64,000 bases of DNA from Desulfitibacter sp. BRH_c19 (GCA_001515945.1 LOER01000026.1:124001-188000), one strand, 5' to 3'; counted from the stretch's first letter, positions 1-8,682 are shown. Numbers and translations: made by a program. Notes: generated by a model not told the origin, from the letters alone.

Positions 1-1
1 A

Positions 2-190
2 TCGTTAATTTATGAGAATCCTTCTACACATGGACCTTATGGGGCAAAAGGCTTAGGAGAGATGACAAACAATACTGCTGCACCAGCCATTGTAAACGCA
101 ATACATGATGCAGTAGGAATATGGATTGACAAAATTCCAGTAACACCTGAGAAGGTATTAAAGGCTCTCGAAGAACTGGGTAAAAATTAA
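2..190 (+). CDS. Molybdenum hydroxylase (xanthine dehydrogenase family) large subunit, C-terminal fragment
   Basis: Only the last 62 codons are in the window; the start lies upstream. The peptide contains GPYGAKGLGE, the loop of xanthine dehydrogenase/aldehyde oxidase molybdopterin subunits that carries the active-site glutamate, followed by the family's usual C-terminal helix with AAPAIVNAIHDAVG. By family knowledge the enzyme hydroxylates a heterocycle, aldehyde or aromatic acyl-CoA using water and a Mo cofactor in the cytoplasm. The substrate cannot be read from the tail. A hairpin follows at 275-305, so it probably belongs to a separate transcription unit from the oxidoreductase cluster downstream. 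Confidence 0.85.
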   Translation, partial: SLIYENPSTHGPYGAKGLGEMTNNTAAPAIVNAIHDAVGIWIDKIPVTPEKVLKALEELGKN

Positions 191-220
191 TAAGCATCAT
201 AGTACAGATTATTCGGAAGA

Positions 221-240
221 ATGTTCTTGAACGAGAACAT
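221..240. promoter_or_regulatory. Perfect 7-bp inverted repeat, possible operator
   Basis: ATGTTCT and AGAACAT are separated by TGAACG, giving a 20-bp dyad in the gap between the Mo-hydroxylase tail and the oxidoreductase cluster. There is no T-run after it, so it resembles a protein-binding site more than a terminator. No cognate regulator is identified. Confidence 0.3.
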
Positions 241-274
241 CTAAATTGAAGGTTTGTAAATTATAGTTCAAAAT

Positions 275-305
275 ATTGAGCTTGGTACTATAGGCCAGGC
301 TCAAT
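275..305 (+). terminator. Hairpin, probable terminator of the Mo-hydroxylase unit
   Basis: ATTGAGCTTGG pairs with CCAGGCTCAAT (one G-U pair) around a 9-nt loop, followed by TATTTG. The T-run is weak. It lies between the end of the Mo-hydroxylase gene and the ferredoxin gene. Confidence 0.5.
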
Positions 306-345
306 TATTTGAAATCTTGGAAATTTACAAGGGAGGGGTTAGTTT

Positions 346-552
346 TTGGCTACAATCATAGTAAATGAAGAAAGATGTAAAAGCTGTGGGCTATGTATCA
401 GTAATTGTCCTAAAAATCTACTAGAATTTGTTGAGTATAACAACAAACATGGATTTAAGCCGGTAAAACTAACGGATGTTGGGATTTGTAACGGTTGTGG
501 AACCTGTTATAAGATGTGCCCTGACTGTTGCATAGAAGTATATCGCTGTTAA
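346..552 (+). CDS. 2-oxoacid:ferredoxin oxidoreductase, delta (2x[4Fe-4S] ferredoxin) subunit
   Basis: A 68-residue bacterial-type ferredoxin with two CxxCxxCxxxCP motifs (Cys11/14/17/21 and Cys48/51/54/58), which bind two [4Fe-4S] clusters. Its position immediately before alpha, beta and gamma subunits shows that it is the electron-transfer (KorD/VorD-type) subunit, passing electrons from the thiamine centre to external ferredoxin. The start is TTG at 346, preceded by GGGAGGGG at about 331-338; there is no in-frame ATG near it. The gap to the alpha gene is 14 bases, so the genes are co-transcribed. Confidence 0.88.
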   Translation: MATIIVNEERCKSCGLCISNCPKNLLEFVEYNNKHGFKPVKLTDVGICNGCGTCYKMCPDCCIEVYRC

Positions 553-566
553 GGATGTGATGATGC

Positions 567-1616
567 ATGGAAAAGGTATTAATTAAAGGAAGTGAGGCAA
601 TAGCTGAGGCAGCAATTTTGGCTGGATGCAGATATTTTTTTGGATATCCTATAACTCCACAAAATGAAATACCAGAATATTTTTCACAAAGATTACCACA
701 GGTAAATGGGGTGTTTTTGCAAGCTGAAAGTGAAATAGCTGCTATCTATATGGTCTATGGAGCAGGTGGGACTGGGGCTAGGGTTATGACATCTTCTTCA
801 AGTCCTGGCATGAGTCTTAAACAGGAAGGTATTTCTTACCTTGCAGGAGCAGAGGTGCCTTGTGTCATTGCTAACATGATGAGAGGTGGTCCGGGGTTAG
901 GGGCAATCCAAGGGGCCCAACCAGATTATTTTCAGGCTGTAAAAGGAGGCGGGCATGGTGATTATAGACTGTTAGTATTTGCGCCAGCTTCTGTACAGGA
1001 AGCGGCTGATTTAACCTATGAGGCTTTCGACTTGGCTGATAAATATCGAAATCCTGTAATAATATTAGGGGATGGGGTTTTATCCCAAATGATGGAACCG
1101 ATATTATTACCCGAGACAAAAACAGACTTTCCGAGAAAGGACTGGGCTCTAGATTATAATCCCCATAGAAAAAGAAATATCATTAGTTCCTCTTATCCAC
1201 AGATAGAAGAACTTGAAAAAGTGATTATTAGGTTAAAAAATAAGTCGGAAGAAATGAAAAAAGAAGTTCGTTGGCAAACATATAGAACCGAAGATGCAGA
1301 ATATATTATTGTAGCTTATGGAACATCTGCTAGAATAGCTGAAAGTGTAGTTAATATTGCACGAGAGCAGAATATCAGGTTAGGTTTATTTAGGCCTGTC
1401 ACCGTATGGCCATTTCCTTATGACCCACTATTTTCTTTTGTACATCAAGTGAAGGAATTTTTGGTTTTAGAAATGTCTACTGGGCAAATGATTGAGGATG
1501 TTCAAATAGCTGTAGGTAAAGCAAAACCAGTTTTACATTTAGGGAGATATGGAGGGGTAATACCACTTCCTTCTGAATTATTGGATAAGATTAAAGAGTT
1601 AACCATGGAGGATTGA
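567..1616 (+). CDS. 2-oxoacid:ferredoxin oxidoreductase, alpha subunit
   Basis: 349 residues matching the pyrimidine-binding/transketolase-like alpha subunit of the KorA/VorB family. Visible are the N-terminal YPITPQNEIPEYF segment typical of these subunits, a central PGMSLKQEGISYLAGAEVP region, and a C-terminal half with VAYGTSARIAES and RPVTVWPFPYD, the transketolase C-like domain. With the beta subunit it oxidatively decarboxylates a 2-oxoacid to an acyl-CoA, or runs in reverse, in the cytoplasm. Substrate choice (2-oxoglutarate, branched-chain or aryl 2-oxoacid) is not decided by anything I can see. The stop at 1616 is one base before the beta ATG, implying translational coupling. Confidence 0.88.
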   Translation: MEKVLIKGSEAIAEAAILAGCRYFFGYPITPQNEIPEYFSQRLPQVNGVFLQAESEIAAIYMVYGAGGTGARVMTSSSSPGMSLKQEGISYLAGAEVPCVIANMMRGGPGLGAIQGAQPDYFQAVKGGGHGDYRLLVFAPASVQEAADLTYEAFDLADKYRNPVIILGDGVLSQMMEPILLPETKTDFPRKDWALDYNPHRKRNIISSSYPQIEELEKVIIRLKNKSEEMKKEVRWQTYRTEDAEYIIVAYGTSARIAESVVNIAREQNIRLGLFRPVTVWPFPYDPLFSFVHQVKEFLVLEMSTGQMIEDVQIAVGKAKPVLHLGRYGGVIPLPSELLDKIKELTMED

Positions 1617-1617
1617 A

Positions 1618-2364
1618 ATGGAAAAAATAATGTCGAGACCAAAATCTTTGATAGACGTTCCCATGCACTATTGTCCTGGATGTACTCATGGTATTATCCA
1701 TCGAATAGTGGCTGAAATTATTGATGAAATGGATATAAGAAACAATACTGTTGGGATTGCTTCAGTAGGTTGTTCTTGCTTTTGTTACGATTATTTTGAT
1801 ATAGATATGTCTGCTACAGCTCATGGCCGTGCTCCTGCTACGGCTACAGGTGTTAAGAGAGTACAACCGGACAAATTAGTTTTTACCTATCAGGGAGACG
1901 GAGACCTATGTGCTATAGGTTGTTCCGAAGTTATTCATGCGGCTGTAAGAGGTGAAAACATAACTGTAATATTTGTAAACAACGGTATTTATGGCATGAC
2001 AGGTGGACAAATGGCTCCCACAAGTCTGCTCGGAATGAAAACTACAACTTCCCCTTATGGAAGAACCGTAAGAGATGCAGGATATCCTATTAAAATGATA
2101 GAGATGCTAGCTCTACAGGAAGGCTGCACCTATGCAGAACGAACAAAAGTAAGTAGTGCTAAGAATGTAAATAGGACTAAGAAAGCTATACGTCAAGCTT
2201 TTGAATTGCAACTTAGTGGCAAGGGTTTTACTGTAGTTGAAATTCTCAGTACTTGCCCGACTAACTGGGGTTTAGATCCTTTGGAGGCCATTGCTTGGAT
2301 GGAAGAAAAACTAGAAGCCAATTACCCACTGGGTGTTATTAAAGCACCTAAGGAGGTTATTTGA
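1618..2364 (+). CDS. 2-oxoacid:ferredoxin oxidoreductase, beta (thiamine-diphosphate) subunit
   Basis: 248 residues. The thiamine diphosphate and Mg2+ binding signature is visible: GDGDLCAIGCSEV followed about 25 residues later by NNGIYGMTGGQM. N-terminal cysteines in HYCPGCTHG and SVGCSCFCYD match cluster-binding and structural positions of KorB-type subunits. It holds the catalytic thiamine of the complex. Size and order are typical of four-subunit KOR/VOR enzymes. The gene ends four bases into the next ORF, and AAGGAGG near its 3' end (2350-2356) serves the gamma gene. Confidence 0.88.
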   Translation: MEKIMSRPKSLIDVPMHYCPGCTHGIIHRIVAEIIDEMDIRNNTVGIASVGCSCFCYDYFDIDMSATAHGRAPATATGVKRVQPDKLVFTYQGDGDLCAIGCSEVIHAAVRGENITVIFVNNGIYGMTGGQMAPTSLLGMKTTTSPYGRTVRDAGYPIKMIEMLALQEGCTYAERTKVSSAKNVNRTKKAIRQAFELQLSGKGFTVVEILSTCPTNWGLDPLEAIAWMEEKLEANYPLGVIKAPKEVI

Positions 2365-2366
2365 CA

Positions 2367-2924
2367 ATGAAGCATGAGCTAATATTTGCTGGTTTTGGTG
2401 GTCAAGGAATTATGTCAATGGGAAAGGTCTTATCATATGCGGCTATGCTAGAAGGAAAGCATGTAATGTTTATACCTGCATATGGGTCAGAAATGCGAGG
2501 TGGGACAGCTAGTTGTACCGTAATTATTTCTGACAGATCAATTGACGCACCAGTAGCTCCTTTCCCATCCCTATTGGTAGCAATGAATTCACCCTCATTG
2601 GATAGATTTCAACCTCGCGTCCGTAAGAATGGGATAATTATTATAAACGCTACAATACTCGACAAGGAACAGGAACGGCATGATGTTAAAAATATTAGAA
2701 TTCCCGCCGATAAGATTGCTACTGATTTAGGTAATGAAAAGGTATCAAATATGGTTATTTTAGGTGCAGTATTAAAATGCACAGAATGTGTTGCTATGGA
2801 CTATATTATGGCTGCTCTAAAAAAGACTCTGCCGGAAAGGCATCATAAAATGCTACCCTTAAACGAGAAGGCCCTATATAAAGGAATTGAGATGGCCGAA
2901 GGTGGTGTAAATTATTATGGTTGA
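2367..2924 (+). CDS. 2-oxoacid:ferredoxin oxidoreductase, gamma subunit
   Basis: About 185 residues of the KorC/PorG type: the N-terminal [17 protein letters not shown] glycine-rich motif, then [15 protein letters not shown] and [11 protein letters not shown], all characteristic of the gamma domain that contacts CoA and the alpha subunit. I prefer ATG 2367 to the overlapping TTG 2361 because AAGGAGG at 2350-2356 is then 10 bases upstream rather than 4. It completes a delta-alpha-beta-gamma complex. Its 3' end overlaps the following gene by 8 bases. Confidence 0.87.
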   Translation: MKHELIFAGFGGQGIMSMGKVLSYAAMLEGKHVMFIPAYGSEMRGGTASCTVIISDRSIDAPVAPFPSLLVAMNSPSLDRFQPRVRKNGIIIINATILDKEQERHDVKNIRIPADKIATDLGNEKVSNMVILGAVLKCTECVAMDYIMAALKKTLPERHHKMLPLNEKALYKGIEMAEGGVNYYG

Positions 2925-3462
2925 GAACAAACAGGCATGCTATCAAGCTAAAAAAAATTGGAAGCAAGTGGATAGTTTGCGTATGGGAATGGATTGGGAT
3001 GAAGAGGACTTAGAAAGACCACAAATCCTTATAGATGATGTATGGGGTACTACTCATCCAGGAAATTATCATTTGGATACTCTTACAAAACAAGCAGGTA
3101 TTGGTGTATACCAAAGTGGAGGCAAACCAACCTATTGTCATATTTCTGATGTTTCATCTGATAAAACTCTCAATACAACAACAGCATTAATTACAGAAGG
3201 GAGATTTTCAGGGTTTTCAAGTGGGCTCTGTATTGGTCATGTATCTCCAGAGGCAATAGATGGTGGGCCAATTGCTGTAATTGAAAATGATGACTTAATT
3301 CAGATTGATATACCTAATCGCGAACTAAATATTATTGGTATCAAAGGGCAAAAGCGAACACAAGATGAAATTATAAAAATCTTAAAACAACGTAGTAAAG
3401 GAGTATTGAAACGCTATACTGATAATGCAGTTTCCGCAATGAAGGGTGCTTATGTAGAATGA
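2917..3462 (+). CDS. Internally deleted IlvD/Edd (dihydroxyacid dehydratase)-like protein
   Basis: 181 residues, against roughly 550-600 for the family. Residues about 15-80 resemble the IlvD N-terminus ([41 protein letters not shown]). Residues 88-145 resemble the IlvD C-terminal swivelling domain ([47 protein letters not shown]). The middle, which carries cluster ligands and the Mg site, is missing, and the N-terminal cluster cysteine position (usual PCxxH) reads PGNYH. Normal dehydratase chemistry is therefore unlikely. The frame is intact and overlaps both neighbours (8 bases with gamma, 4 with the ATPase), which suggests a maintained, co-translated protein rather than debris. It could be a binding or scaffold subunit, or the product of an old in-frame deletion. 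Function unknown. Confidence 0.75.
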   Translation: MVENKQACYQAKKNWKQVDSLRMGMDWDEEDLERPQILIDDVWGTTHPGNYHLDTLTKQAGIGVYQSGGKPTYCHISDVSSDKTLNTTTALITEGRFSGFSSGLCIGHVSPEAIDGGPIAVIENDDLIQIDIPNRELNIIGIKGQKRTQDEIIKILKQRSKGVLKRYTDNAVSAMKGAYVE

Positions 3463-4112
3463 AAACTACCATTTTTACTGGTGATTATGGATGCGGAAAA
3501 ACATTACTAGCCTTGCATTATGCTTTAAGGTTGGCTCATGGGGCAAATAGAGTCCTTCTAGTTGATGCTGACAACTCTAAGCCATGTTTCCGGTTACGGG
3601 ATGCTGTTAAAAAATATAAGCTTCCTGAAAATATTGATCTCATTCAACCCGAAGGAAAGGTAGCACATACAGATATTCCTACAGTAACCCATACCCTTGG
3701 CGCCCTTTTAAAATCCATAGAATACGATAGTGTGGTTTTAGACATACCTGGTGACTTCAAGGGCCGTTCTGTTCTAGGCCGGTTAAGAAAGTCCATTGAT
3801 TTATCCTTCGAGTTATTATTTGTTGTGAATACCAGCAGGCCTCTTAATAATATCTTAGCAGATATTGTAACTCATGTTAGAAAAATAGAAATGGTATCAG
3901 GTATGAAGGTGACAGGACTTGTTTCTAATACAAATATTGCTCAAGAAACTACTATGGAGGTAGTACTAAAAGGATTTGAAATATTATTACAGGTATCAAA
4001 ACATCTACAAATACCAATAAAAATGATTGGATGGATACCAGGTAGCCATGGAATAATACCTGATTGGGATGGAATATATTTGGAGGTTAATCCACCTCAG
4101 CAATTTGTGTAG
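3459..4112 (+). CDS. ParA/CooC-like P-loop ATPase
   Basis: 217 residues. The N-terminal Walker A GDYGCGKT (residues 8-15) is followed by [10 protein letters not shown] (switch-like aspartates) and [12 protein letters not shown] (Walker B), and later by [11 protein letters not shown] and [10 protein letters not shown] as in SIMIBI-class MinD/ParA/CooC ATPases. The first lysine of the deviant KGGxGK motif is absent. CooC-type members help insert metals or reactivate metalloenzymes. A maturation or reactivation role for a neighbouring iron-sulfur enzyme is an inference from position only. ATG 3459 overlaps the previous stop (ATGA). The gene ends in TAG; the next in-frame stop is TGA at 4191-4193, inside the next gene. 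Confidence 0.7.
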   Translation: MKTTIFTGDYGCGKTLLALHYALRLAHGANRVLLVDADNSKPCFRLRDAVKKYKLPENIDLIQPEGKVAHTDIPTVTHTLGALLKSIEYDSVVLDIPGDFKGRSVLGRLRKSIDLSFELLFVVNTSRPLNNILADIVTHVRKIEMVSGMKVTGLVSNTNIAQETTMEVVLKGFEILLQVSKHLQIPIKMIGWIPGSHGIIPDWDGIYLEVNPPQQFV

Positions 4113-4176
4113 AATCTTAACCTTTGGATCTTGAAGGTCTTAAGAAAGGAAGAAAGGATGCTTAGGAGGGGAAAAA

Positions 4177-5622
4177 TTGAAGACAAGAGATGACTATATA
4201 GAATCCTTAAGAAAAATGGACTTTAAGCTTTATATGTTTGGTGAGGTCGTTACAGACATTGTAGATCATCCAATTATTAGACCGTCTTTAAACTCTGTGG
4301 CTATGACATATGAATTAGCTAATGATGGACAATATGAAGATTTAATGACAGTCAATTCTAGTCTCACGGGTAAAGTTATTAATCGTTTTACCCATTTGCA
4401 TCAAAGTACTGATGATTTAATAAAAAAGGTGAAAATGCAACGTTTACTTGGTCAGAAAACAGGGTCTTGCTTTCAGCGTTGTGTAGGCATGGATGCCTTT
4501 AATGCCATAGATAGTGTAACATATGAAATAGACCAGAAATATAAGACTGAGTATCATAAAAGATTTCGAAATTACTTAGTAAGAGTACAAAACGAAGATC
4601 TGGTTGTAGATGGAGCCATGACTGATGTCAAGGGAGACAGGAGTTTGTCCCCATCAAAGCAGAAAGATCCGGATATGTACTTGCATATTGTAGAGGATAA
4701 TAAGGATGGAATTATAGTTAATGGAGCAAAGGCCCATCAAACGGGGGCCTTAAATTCCCATGAGATTCTTGTCATGCCGACCTTAGCAATGGGTGAGCAA
4801 GATAAGAACTATGCTGTTTGTTTTAGCGTTCCTGCTGATGCTCAGGGGATTACCTATATTTATGGACGTCAGTCCTGTGACACACGAAAGATTGAGGAAA
4901 GTGATATAGATGTTGGTAATGCTAGATTTGGGGGTCAGGAAGCCTTAGTTATTTTTGATAATGTATTTGTGACATGGGATAGGGTTTTTATGTGTAGGGA
5001 ATTTGACTTTTCTAATATGTTAGTGGAACGTTTTGCAGGATATCATCGCCAGAGTTATGGTGGATGTAAGGTAGGAGTAGGAGATGTTCTAATTGGAGCG
5101 GTTGCTCTAGCCGCTGAATATAATGGAGTAAGTAAAGCGAGCCACATTAAAGACAAAATAATTGAAATGATTCATTTGAATGAAACTTTGTATTCGTGTG
5201 GAATAGCTTGCTCATGTCAGGGTTGCCCAACAGCTAGTGGAACCTATTTAATAGATTTGCTGCTGGCAAATATCTGTAAGCAAAATGTAACTAGATTTCC
5301 CTATGAGATTGCTCGTTTAGCTGAAGATATCGGTGGAGGTTTGATTGCGACTTTACCATCAGAAAAGGACTTTAGGAATTCCGAAATTGGCCCTCTTATT
5401 GATAAGTATATTAGGGGAGTATTCGAGGTCCCTACAGAAAATAGATTGCGCATTACTAGGTTAATTGAAAACATCACCTTAGGGACTGCAGCCGTTGGAT
5501 ACCGAACAGAGTCTATGCACGGAGCTGGTTCTCCACAAGCTCAAAGAATTATAATTTCGAGACAAAGCAATCTAGAATATAAAAAAGGATTAGCCAAAAA
5601 TATTGCAGGAATAGTTGACTAA
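4177..5622 (+). CDS. abfD: 4-hydroxybutyryl-CoA dehydratase-type (AbfD/HpaB family) enzyme
   Basis: 481 residues, closely matching remembered features of AbfD from Clostridium aminobutyricum: the [4Fe-4S] ligands correspond to Cys98, Cys102, His290 and Cys297 (TGSCFQRCVGMDAF and GYHRQSYGGCKVG). FAD-binding segments are also conserved (KAHQTGALNSHE, GRQSCDTRK). AbfD dehydrates 4-hydroxybutyryl-CoA to crotonyl-CoA through a ketyl radical and isomerises vinylacetyl-CoA; it is a cytoplasmic homotetramer and oxygen-sensitive. The start is TTG 4177, with AGGAGGGG about 10 bases upstream. Next to a 2-oxoacid:ferredoxin oxidoreductase it suggests acyl-CoA fermentation. A related hydroxyacyl-CoA substrate is possible. 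Confidence 0.85.
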   Translation: MKTRDDYIESLRKMDFKLYMFGEVVTDIVDHPIIRPSLNSVAMTYELANDGQYEDLMTVNSSLTGKVINRFTHLHQSTDDLIKKVKMQRLLGQKTGSCFQRCVGMDAFNAIDSVTYEIDQKYKTEYHKRFRNYLVRVQNEDLVVDGAMTDVKGDRSLSPSKQKDPDMYLHIVEDNKDGIIVNGAKAHQTGALNSHEILVMPTLAMGEQDKNYAVCFSVPADAQGITYIYGRQSCDTRKIEESDIDVGNARFGGQEALVIFDNVFVTWDRVFMCREFDFSNMLVERFAGYHRQSYGGCKVGVGDVLIGAVALAAEYNGVSKASHIKDKIIEMIHLNETLYSCGIACSCQGCPTASGTYLIDLLLANICKQNVTRFPYEIARLAEDIGGGLIATLPSEKDFRNSEIGPLIDKYIRGVFEVPTENRLRITRLIENITLGTAAVGYRTESMHGAGSPQAQRIIISRQSNLEYKKGLAKNIAGIVD

Positions 5623-5741
5623 GGTTATATTTTCATAGTAATTAAGCATTCCATAGAAGACGTCCAATCTTCTACAGGAAATATAATATACTTGCTAAAA
5701 AATAGCCGTTTTTTAATCCATTTACTCCATATTTCTAATTC

Positions 5742-5770
5742 TTGTAAATTATTACATCCTACAATATAAT
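5742..5770 (+). promoter_or_regulatory. Sigma-A-type promoter of the MalT-like regulator gene
   Basis: TTGTAA at 5742-5747 and TATAAT at 5765-5770 are separated by exactly 17 bases. The -10 box covers an upstream ATG at 5769, so translation must begin further downstream, in agreement with the ribosome site before 5841. Confidence 0.65.
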
Positions 5771-5840
5771 GAAAGACATGAGTGTGATACGATTATGGAC
5801 TCTTGAATTGCAGAAGAAATATGGCGGGGGAGTAAAAAAC

Positions 5841-8318
5841 ATGAATGCTAAATTGTTCAAACCTAAATTATTGCGCCGAAAGCGTATTGATAAATTATTT
5901 GAGGGGATACTTGAATTCCCGCTTTTCATCCTGCTTTCCTCTATGGGCTACGGCAAGACAACGGCAGTAAAAGATTTTCTAAACTCCAAACCAAATCTTC
6001 GGAATATTTGGTTTTCATTAAGCGTCGGAGAAAATGATGAGCTGTGGATGTGGCAGAAGTTCTCTCAAAGCCTTGCAGACATAAGCCTTGAGCTTTCCAA
6101 ACAATTTGTCGGACACGGGCTTCCGCAAACCTCCGTAGATATAGATCGTATCCTCAATATCATAAGAAAAACGGTTAAAGAGCCCACGGTTATTGTCATA
6201 GATGATTACCATGAAAACAAAAGTGTACATATGAATCACTTGCTTACGGCCATCGCAAGAGCCTCCATTTCCAAACTACATATAGTGCTAATTAGCCGTA
6301 GCATCCCTGATATCTCAATTGATGAGCTTGCATTAAAGGGTATGTGCATGGAGCTCTCCCAGGACCAATTCGAATTTAATGGGGAGGAAACAGTTGAGCT
6401 GTTTAAGCGAAATGGATTTTTGCTTTCCATTGAGGAACAAGCAATGCTTGTAAAAAACACGGATGGTTGGGTGGCAGCTATCTATCTTTCCCTTCTTAAA
6501 TACGCTGAGGACAAAACTGTTGAAGACATTCGAGACATAACACGGCTGATTCAAACAGCTGTATATGATAAATTTGACAAGGAGACACAACAAGTTCTGC
6601 TGAAGCTTTCCCTTCTTGATAATTTCAGTCTTAATGGAGCCATATTTGTGACCGGAAATAAAAAAGCAGGGGAGCTGATACGCGAAATTGAAGCAAACAA
6701 TTGCTTTGTAAGATATAACAACAAAGACGGAACCTACTCCATACACGCAATATTAAAAACAATGCTGATGGAATTATTTACGATTTCTGATATAGACAAA
6801 GCTACTCTGTTTTCCCGCTGCGGCGATTGGTGTGCGAGGAGTGATAGGCGCATTGAAGCGGTGGATTTTTATCACAGAGCAGGATGCTATGAGAAAATTC
6901 TTGATATTTATGAGCTACCAGGCTCAGCAGAGCTTATGGAAAGAGCACCCCATATCATGGTCACTGCTTTTATAGACATGGATAAAAAGCTGAAGCTATC
7001 ATATCCCCTAGCGTACATTACCTACATATACTCTTACATGCTGGCAATAGATACTATAGAGGGCGCAAGTCTACTTTATGAGGCAAAAGCGATCTATGAG
7101 GCAGACGACAACCTTTTGGATAAGGAGCAGATTTTAGGTGAAATCGTCCTTATTGAAAGCATTCTGGACTTCAATGACGTATCTGCTATGAGCGAATATC
7201 ATAAAAAAGCTTACGCCCTCTTTGGCGGCACAAGCTCCCAAATATTAAATGCCGATTCCGTATTCACCTGTGGTTCACCCCATACCCTCTATCTCTACCA
7301 CAAAAAGGAGGAAGCACTACTTTCGCTTGTAGAGCTTATTGAAAAAGACAATTGGTATCATACCCATGTATCAAATGGCTGCGGAACAGGCTTTGAGCAT
7401 GTGGCAAGGGCAGAATACTGCCTTGAAACCGGTGATTTGAATAACGCAGAGCTTTTTGCTTACAAAGCTATTCACAAGGCAAAAACCAAAAACCAGTTGA
7501 GTCTTATCATCTGTGGGAACCTGTGTCTTGCCCGCTTGGCAATCTTAAGCGGCAAACCCAATGAGGTGCTTCCTTTATTGGAGGAAGTTCAGGCAGAAGC
7601 AGAAGCTGCAGGCAGACCAATCCTACTAAATAGCGTTGACATTGCGGCAGGGTACATATACGGTATTTTGGGTAAATTGGAGCAGATACCAAAATGGCTG
7701 CAGGAGGGAGATATATCTCAAAACAATCTTTTTCATGAGGGGATGGGCATCAACTATATTGTTAGTGCCAGAGCGGCTATACTAAGAAAAAGCTACGCAG
7801 AGCTTGAGATTATCGTAGAAACAATGAAGGAACTCTATCAGTCTAATAACCATATATTTGGTTTCATTTATGCAGGCATCTATGATGCAATAGCAAAGAA
7901 ACATCTATATGGCATGGAAAAAGCAAGTGAAATACTGCTTCCTGCCATAAAGCTTGCACAATCAGATGGCATTATTACACCATTTGCAGAAAGTATGCCT
8001 GAGCTTGAGCCGATTCTACAGAAAATAAAGAGCACTCAGTACAGCGCATGGACTGACAAGGTCCTTAACCTGGGAGAACGCTTTACAAAGAGTATCCAAA
8101 AAATCAACAATCAACAAGAAACCGAACCACTAACAGCTAGGGAACTAGATGTACTAACTCTCTTGGGAGAGGGGTTTAAGCAAAATGAAATTGCAGAAAA
8201 TCTTTTCCTGTCCAATAACACAATCAGAAGACATTTGCAAAACATATATGAAAAACTCAGCGTAAACAACAAAACTTTAGCAATAAACAAAGCGAAAGAG
8301 CTAAACATGATCTCCTAG
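5841..8318 (+). CDS. MalT-type LuxR-family ATP-dependent transcriptional regulator
   Basis: 825 residues from ATG 5841, chosen because GGGGGAG precedes it by about 8 bases and because the upstream ATG at 5769 lies within the -10 box. N-terminal STAND-type NTPase: Walker A SSMGYGKT (residues 33-40) and Walker B VIVIDDYHEN. A long helical TPR-like middle follows, and the C-terminus is a LuxR helix-turn-helix (LTARELDVLTLLGEGF, NNTIRRHLQNIYEKL). Family members are activated by an inducer and ATP, oligomerise and activate nearby promoters. The genes downstream encode surface proteins, which are the likely targets (inference). Ends in TAG. Confidence 0.88.
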   Translation: MNAKLFKPKLLRRKRIDKLFEGILEFPLFILLSSMGYGKTTAVKDFLNSKPNLRNIWFSLSVGENDELWMWQKFSQSLADISLELSKQFVGHGLPQTSVDIDRILNIIRKTVKEPTVIVIDDYHENKSVHMNHLLTAIARASISKLHIVLISRSIPDISIDELALKGMCMELSQDQFEFNGEETVELFKRNGFLLSIEEQAMLVKNTDGWVAAIYLSLLKYAEDKTVEDIRDITRLIQTAVYDKFDKETQQVLLKLSLLDNFSLNGAIFVTGNKKAGELIREIEANNCFVRYNNKDGTYSIHAILKTMLMELFTISDIDKATLFSRCGDWCARSDRRIEAVDFYHRAGCYEKILDIYELPGSAELMERAPHIMVTAFIDMDKKLKLSYPLAYITYIYSYMLAIDTIEGASLLYEAKAIYEADDNLLDKEQILGEIVLIESILDFNDVSAMSEYHKKAYALFGGTSSQILNADSVFTCGSPHTLYLYHKKEEALLSLVELIEKDNWYHTHVSNGCGTGFEHVARAEYCLETGDLNNAELFAYKAIHKAKTKNQLSLIICGNLCLARLAILSGKPNEVLPLLEEVQAEAEAAGRPILLNSVDIAAGYIYGILGKLEQIPKWLQEGDISQNNLFHEGMGINYIVSARAAILRKSYAELEIIVETMKELYQSNNHIFGFIYAGIYDAIAKKHLYGMEKASEILLPAIKLAQSDGIITPFAESMPELEPILQKIKSTQYSAWTDKVLNLGERFTKSIQKINNQQETEPLTARELDVLTLLGEGFKQNEIAENLFLSNNTIRRHLQNIYEKLSVNNKTLAINKAKELNMIS

Positions 8319-8391
8319 GGGCGGTCTTAACTAGCCAATGCACCAGGAAATTAAAAATAAAAATGGTACTTTTATGTGATATGAAAGCCCA

Positions 8392-8428
8392 AAAAAATCC
8401 ACTATGCTTGTCGTATGGTGGGTTTTTT
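8392..8428 (+). terminator. Rho-independent terminator after the MalT-like gene
   Basis: AAAAAATCCACTAT (8392-8405) pairs with ATGGTGGGTTTTTT (8415-8428) with two G-U pairs and a 9-base loop, ending in a T-run. It also excludes 8404 as the start of the next gene. Confidence 0.75.
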
Positions 8429-8448
8429 ATGTGGAAAAGGGGGAGGAC

Positions 8449-8682
8449 ATGAATAAAATACGATCAATACAGCTTCTCGACGATCACAAAATAGCGGTTG
8501 AGCTAGAAAATGGTTCAAGCTTTGTGTATAACCTTAAACCTAGGTTGCAATCTATACGGTTTGCAGCTCTTGAGGATATTGAATTTTTTAAACAGGGAAG
8601 ACTTGTGGACAATGAGTATGTATGGTGGAGTGACAGTCTGATGCTCTACACCTATGAAATGCTGGATGCAATGAAAAAATAA
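8449..8682 (+). CDS. DUF2442-like small protein
   Basis: 77 residues from ATG 8449, which has GGGGGAGG just upstream; an earlier ATG lies inside the preceding terminator. The pattern IRSIQLLDDHKIAVELENGS, then VYNLKPRL, then a final VWWSDSLMLYTYEML segment resembles DUF2442 proteins, which are often found beside toxin-like DUF4160 genes. No such partner is visible here. It sits between a regulator and surface-protein genes. Function unknown. Confidence 0.6.
   Translation: MNKIRSIQLLDDHKIAVELENGSSFVYNLKPRLQSIRFAALEDIEFFKQGRLVDNEYVWWSDSLMLYTYEMLDAMKK

Noticed and set aside
871-1119. Antisense and alternate-frame open frames inside strong genes (also, for example, 6018-6746 minus, 22406-22804 plus, 46406-46672 plus)
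   Set aside because: They lie wholly within confidently assigned genes, show no family features and have no convincing ribosome sites.
5769-5840. Extended N-terminus of the MalT-like regulator from ATG 5769
   Set aside because: The ATG overlaps the TATAAT box of a 17-base-spaced promoter, and a good ribosome site precedes ATG 5841.
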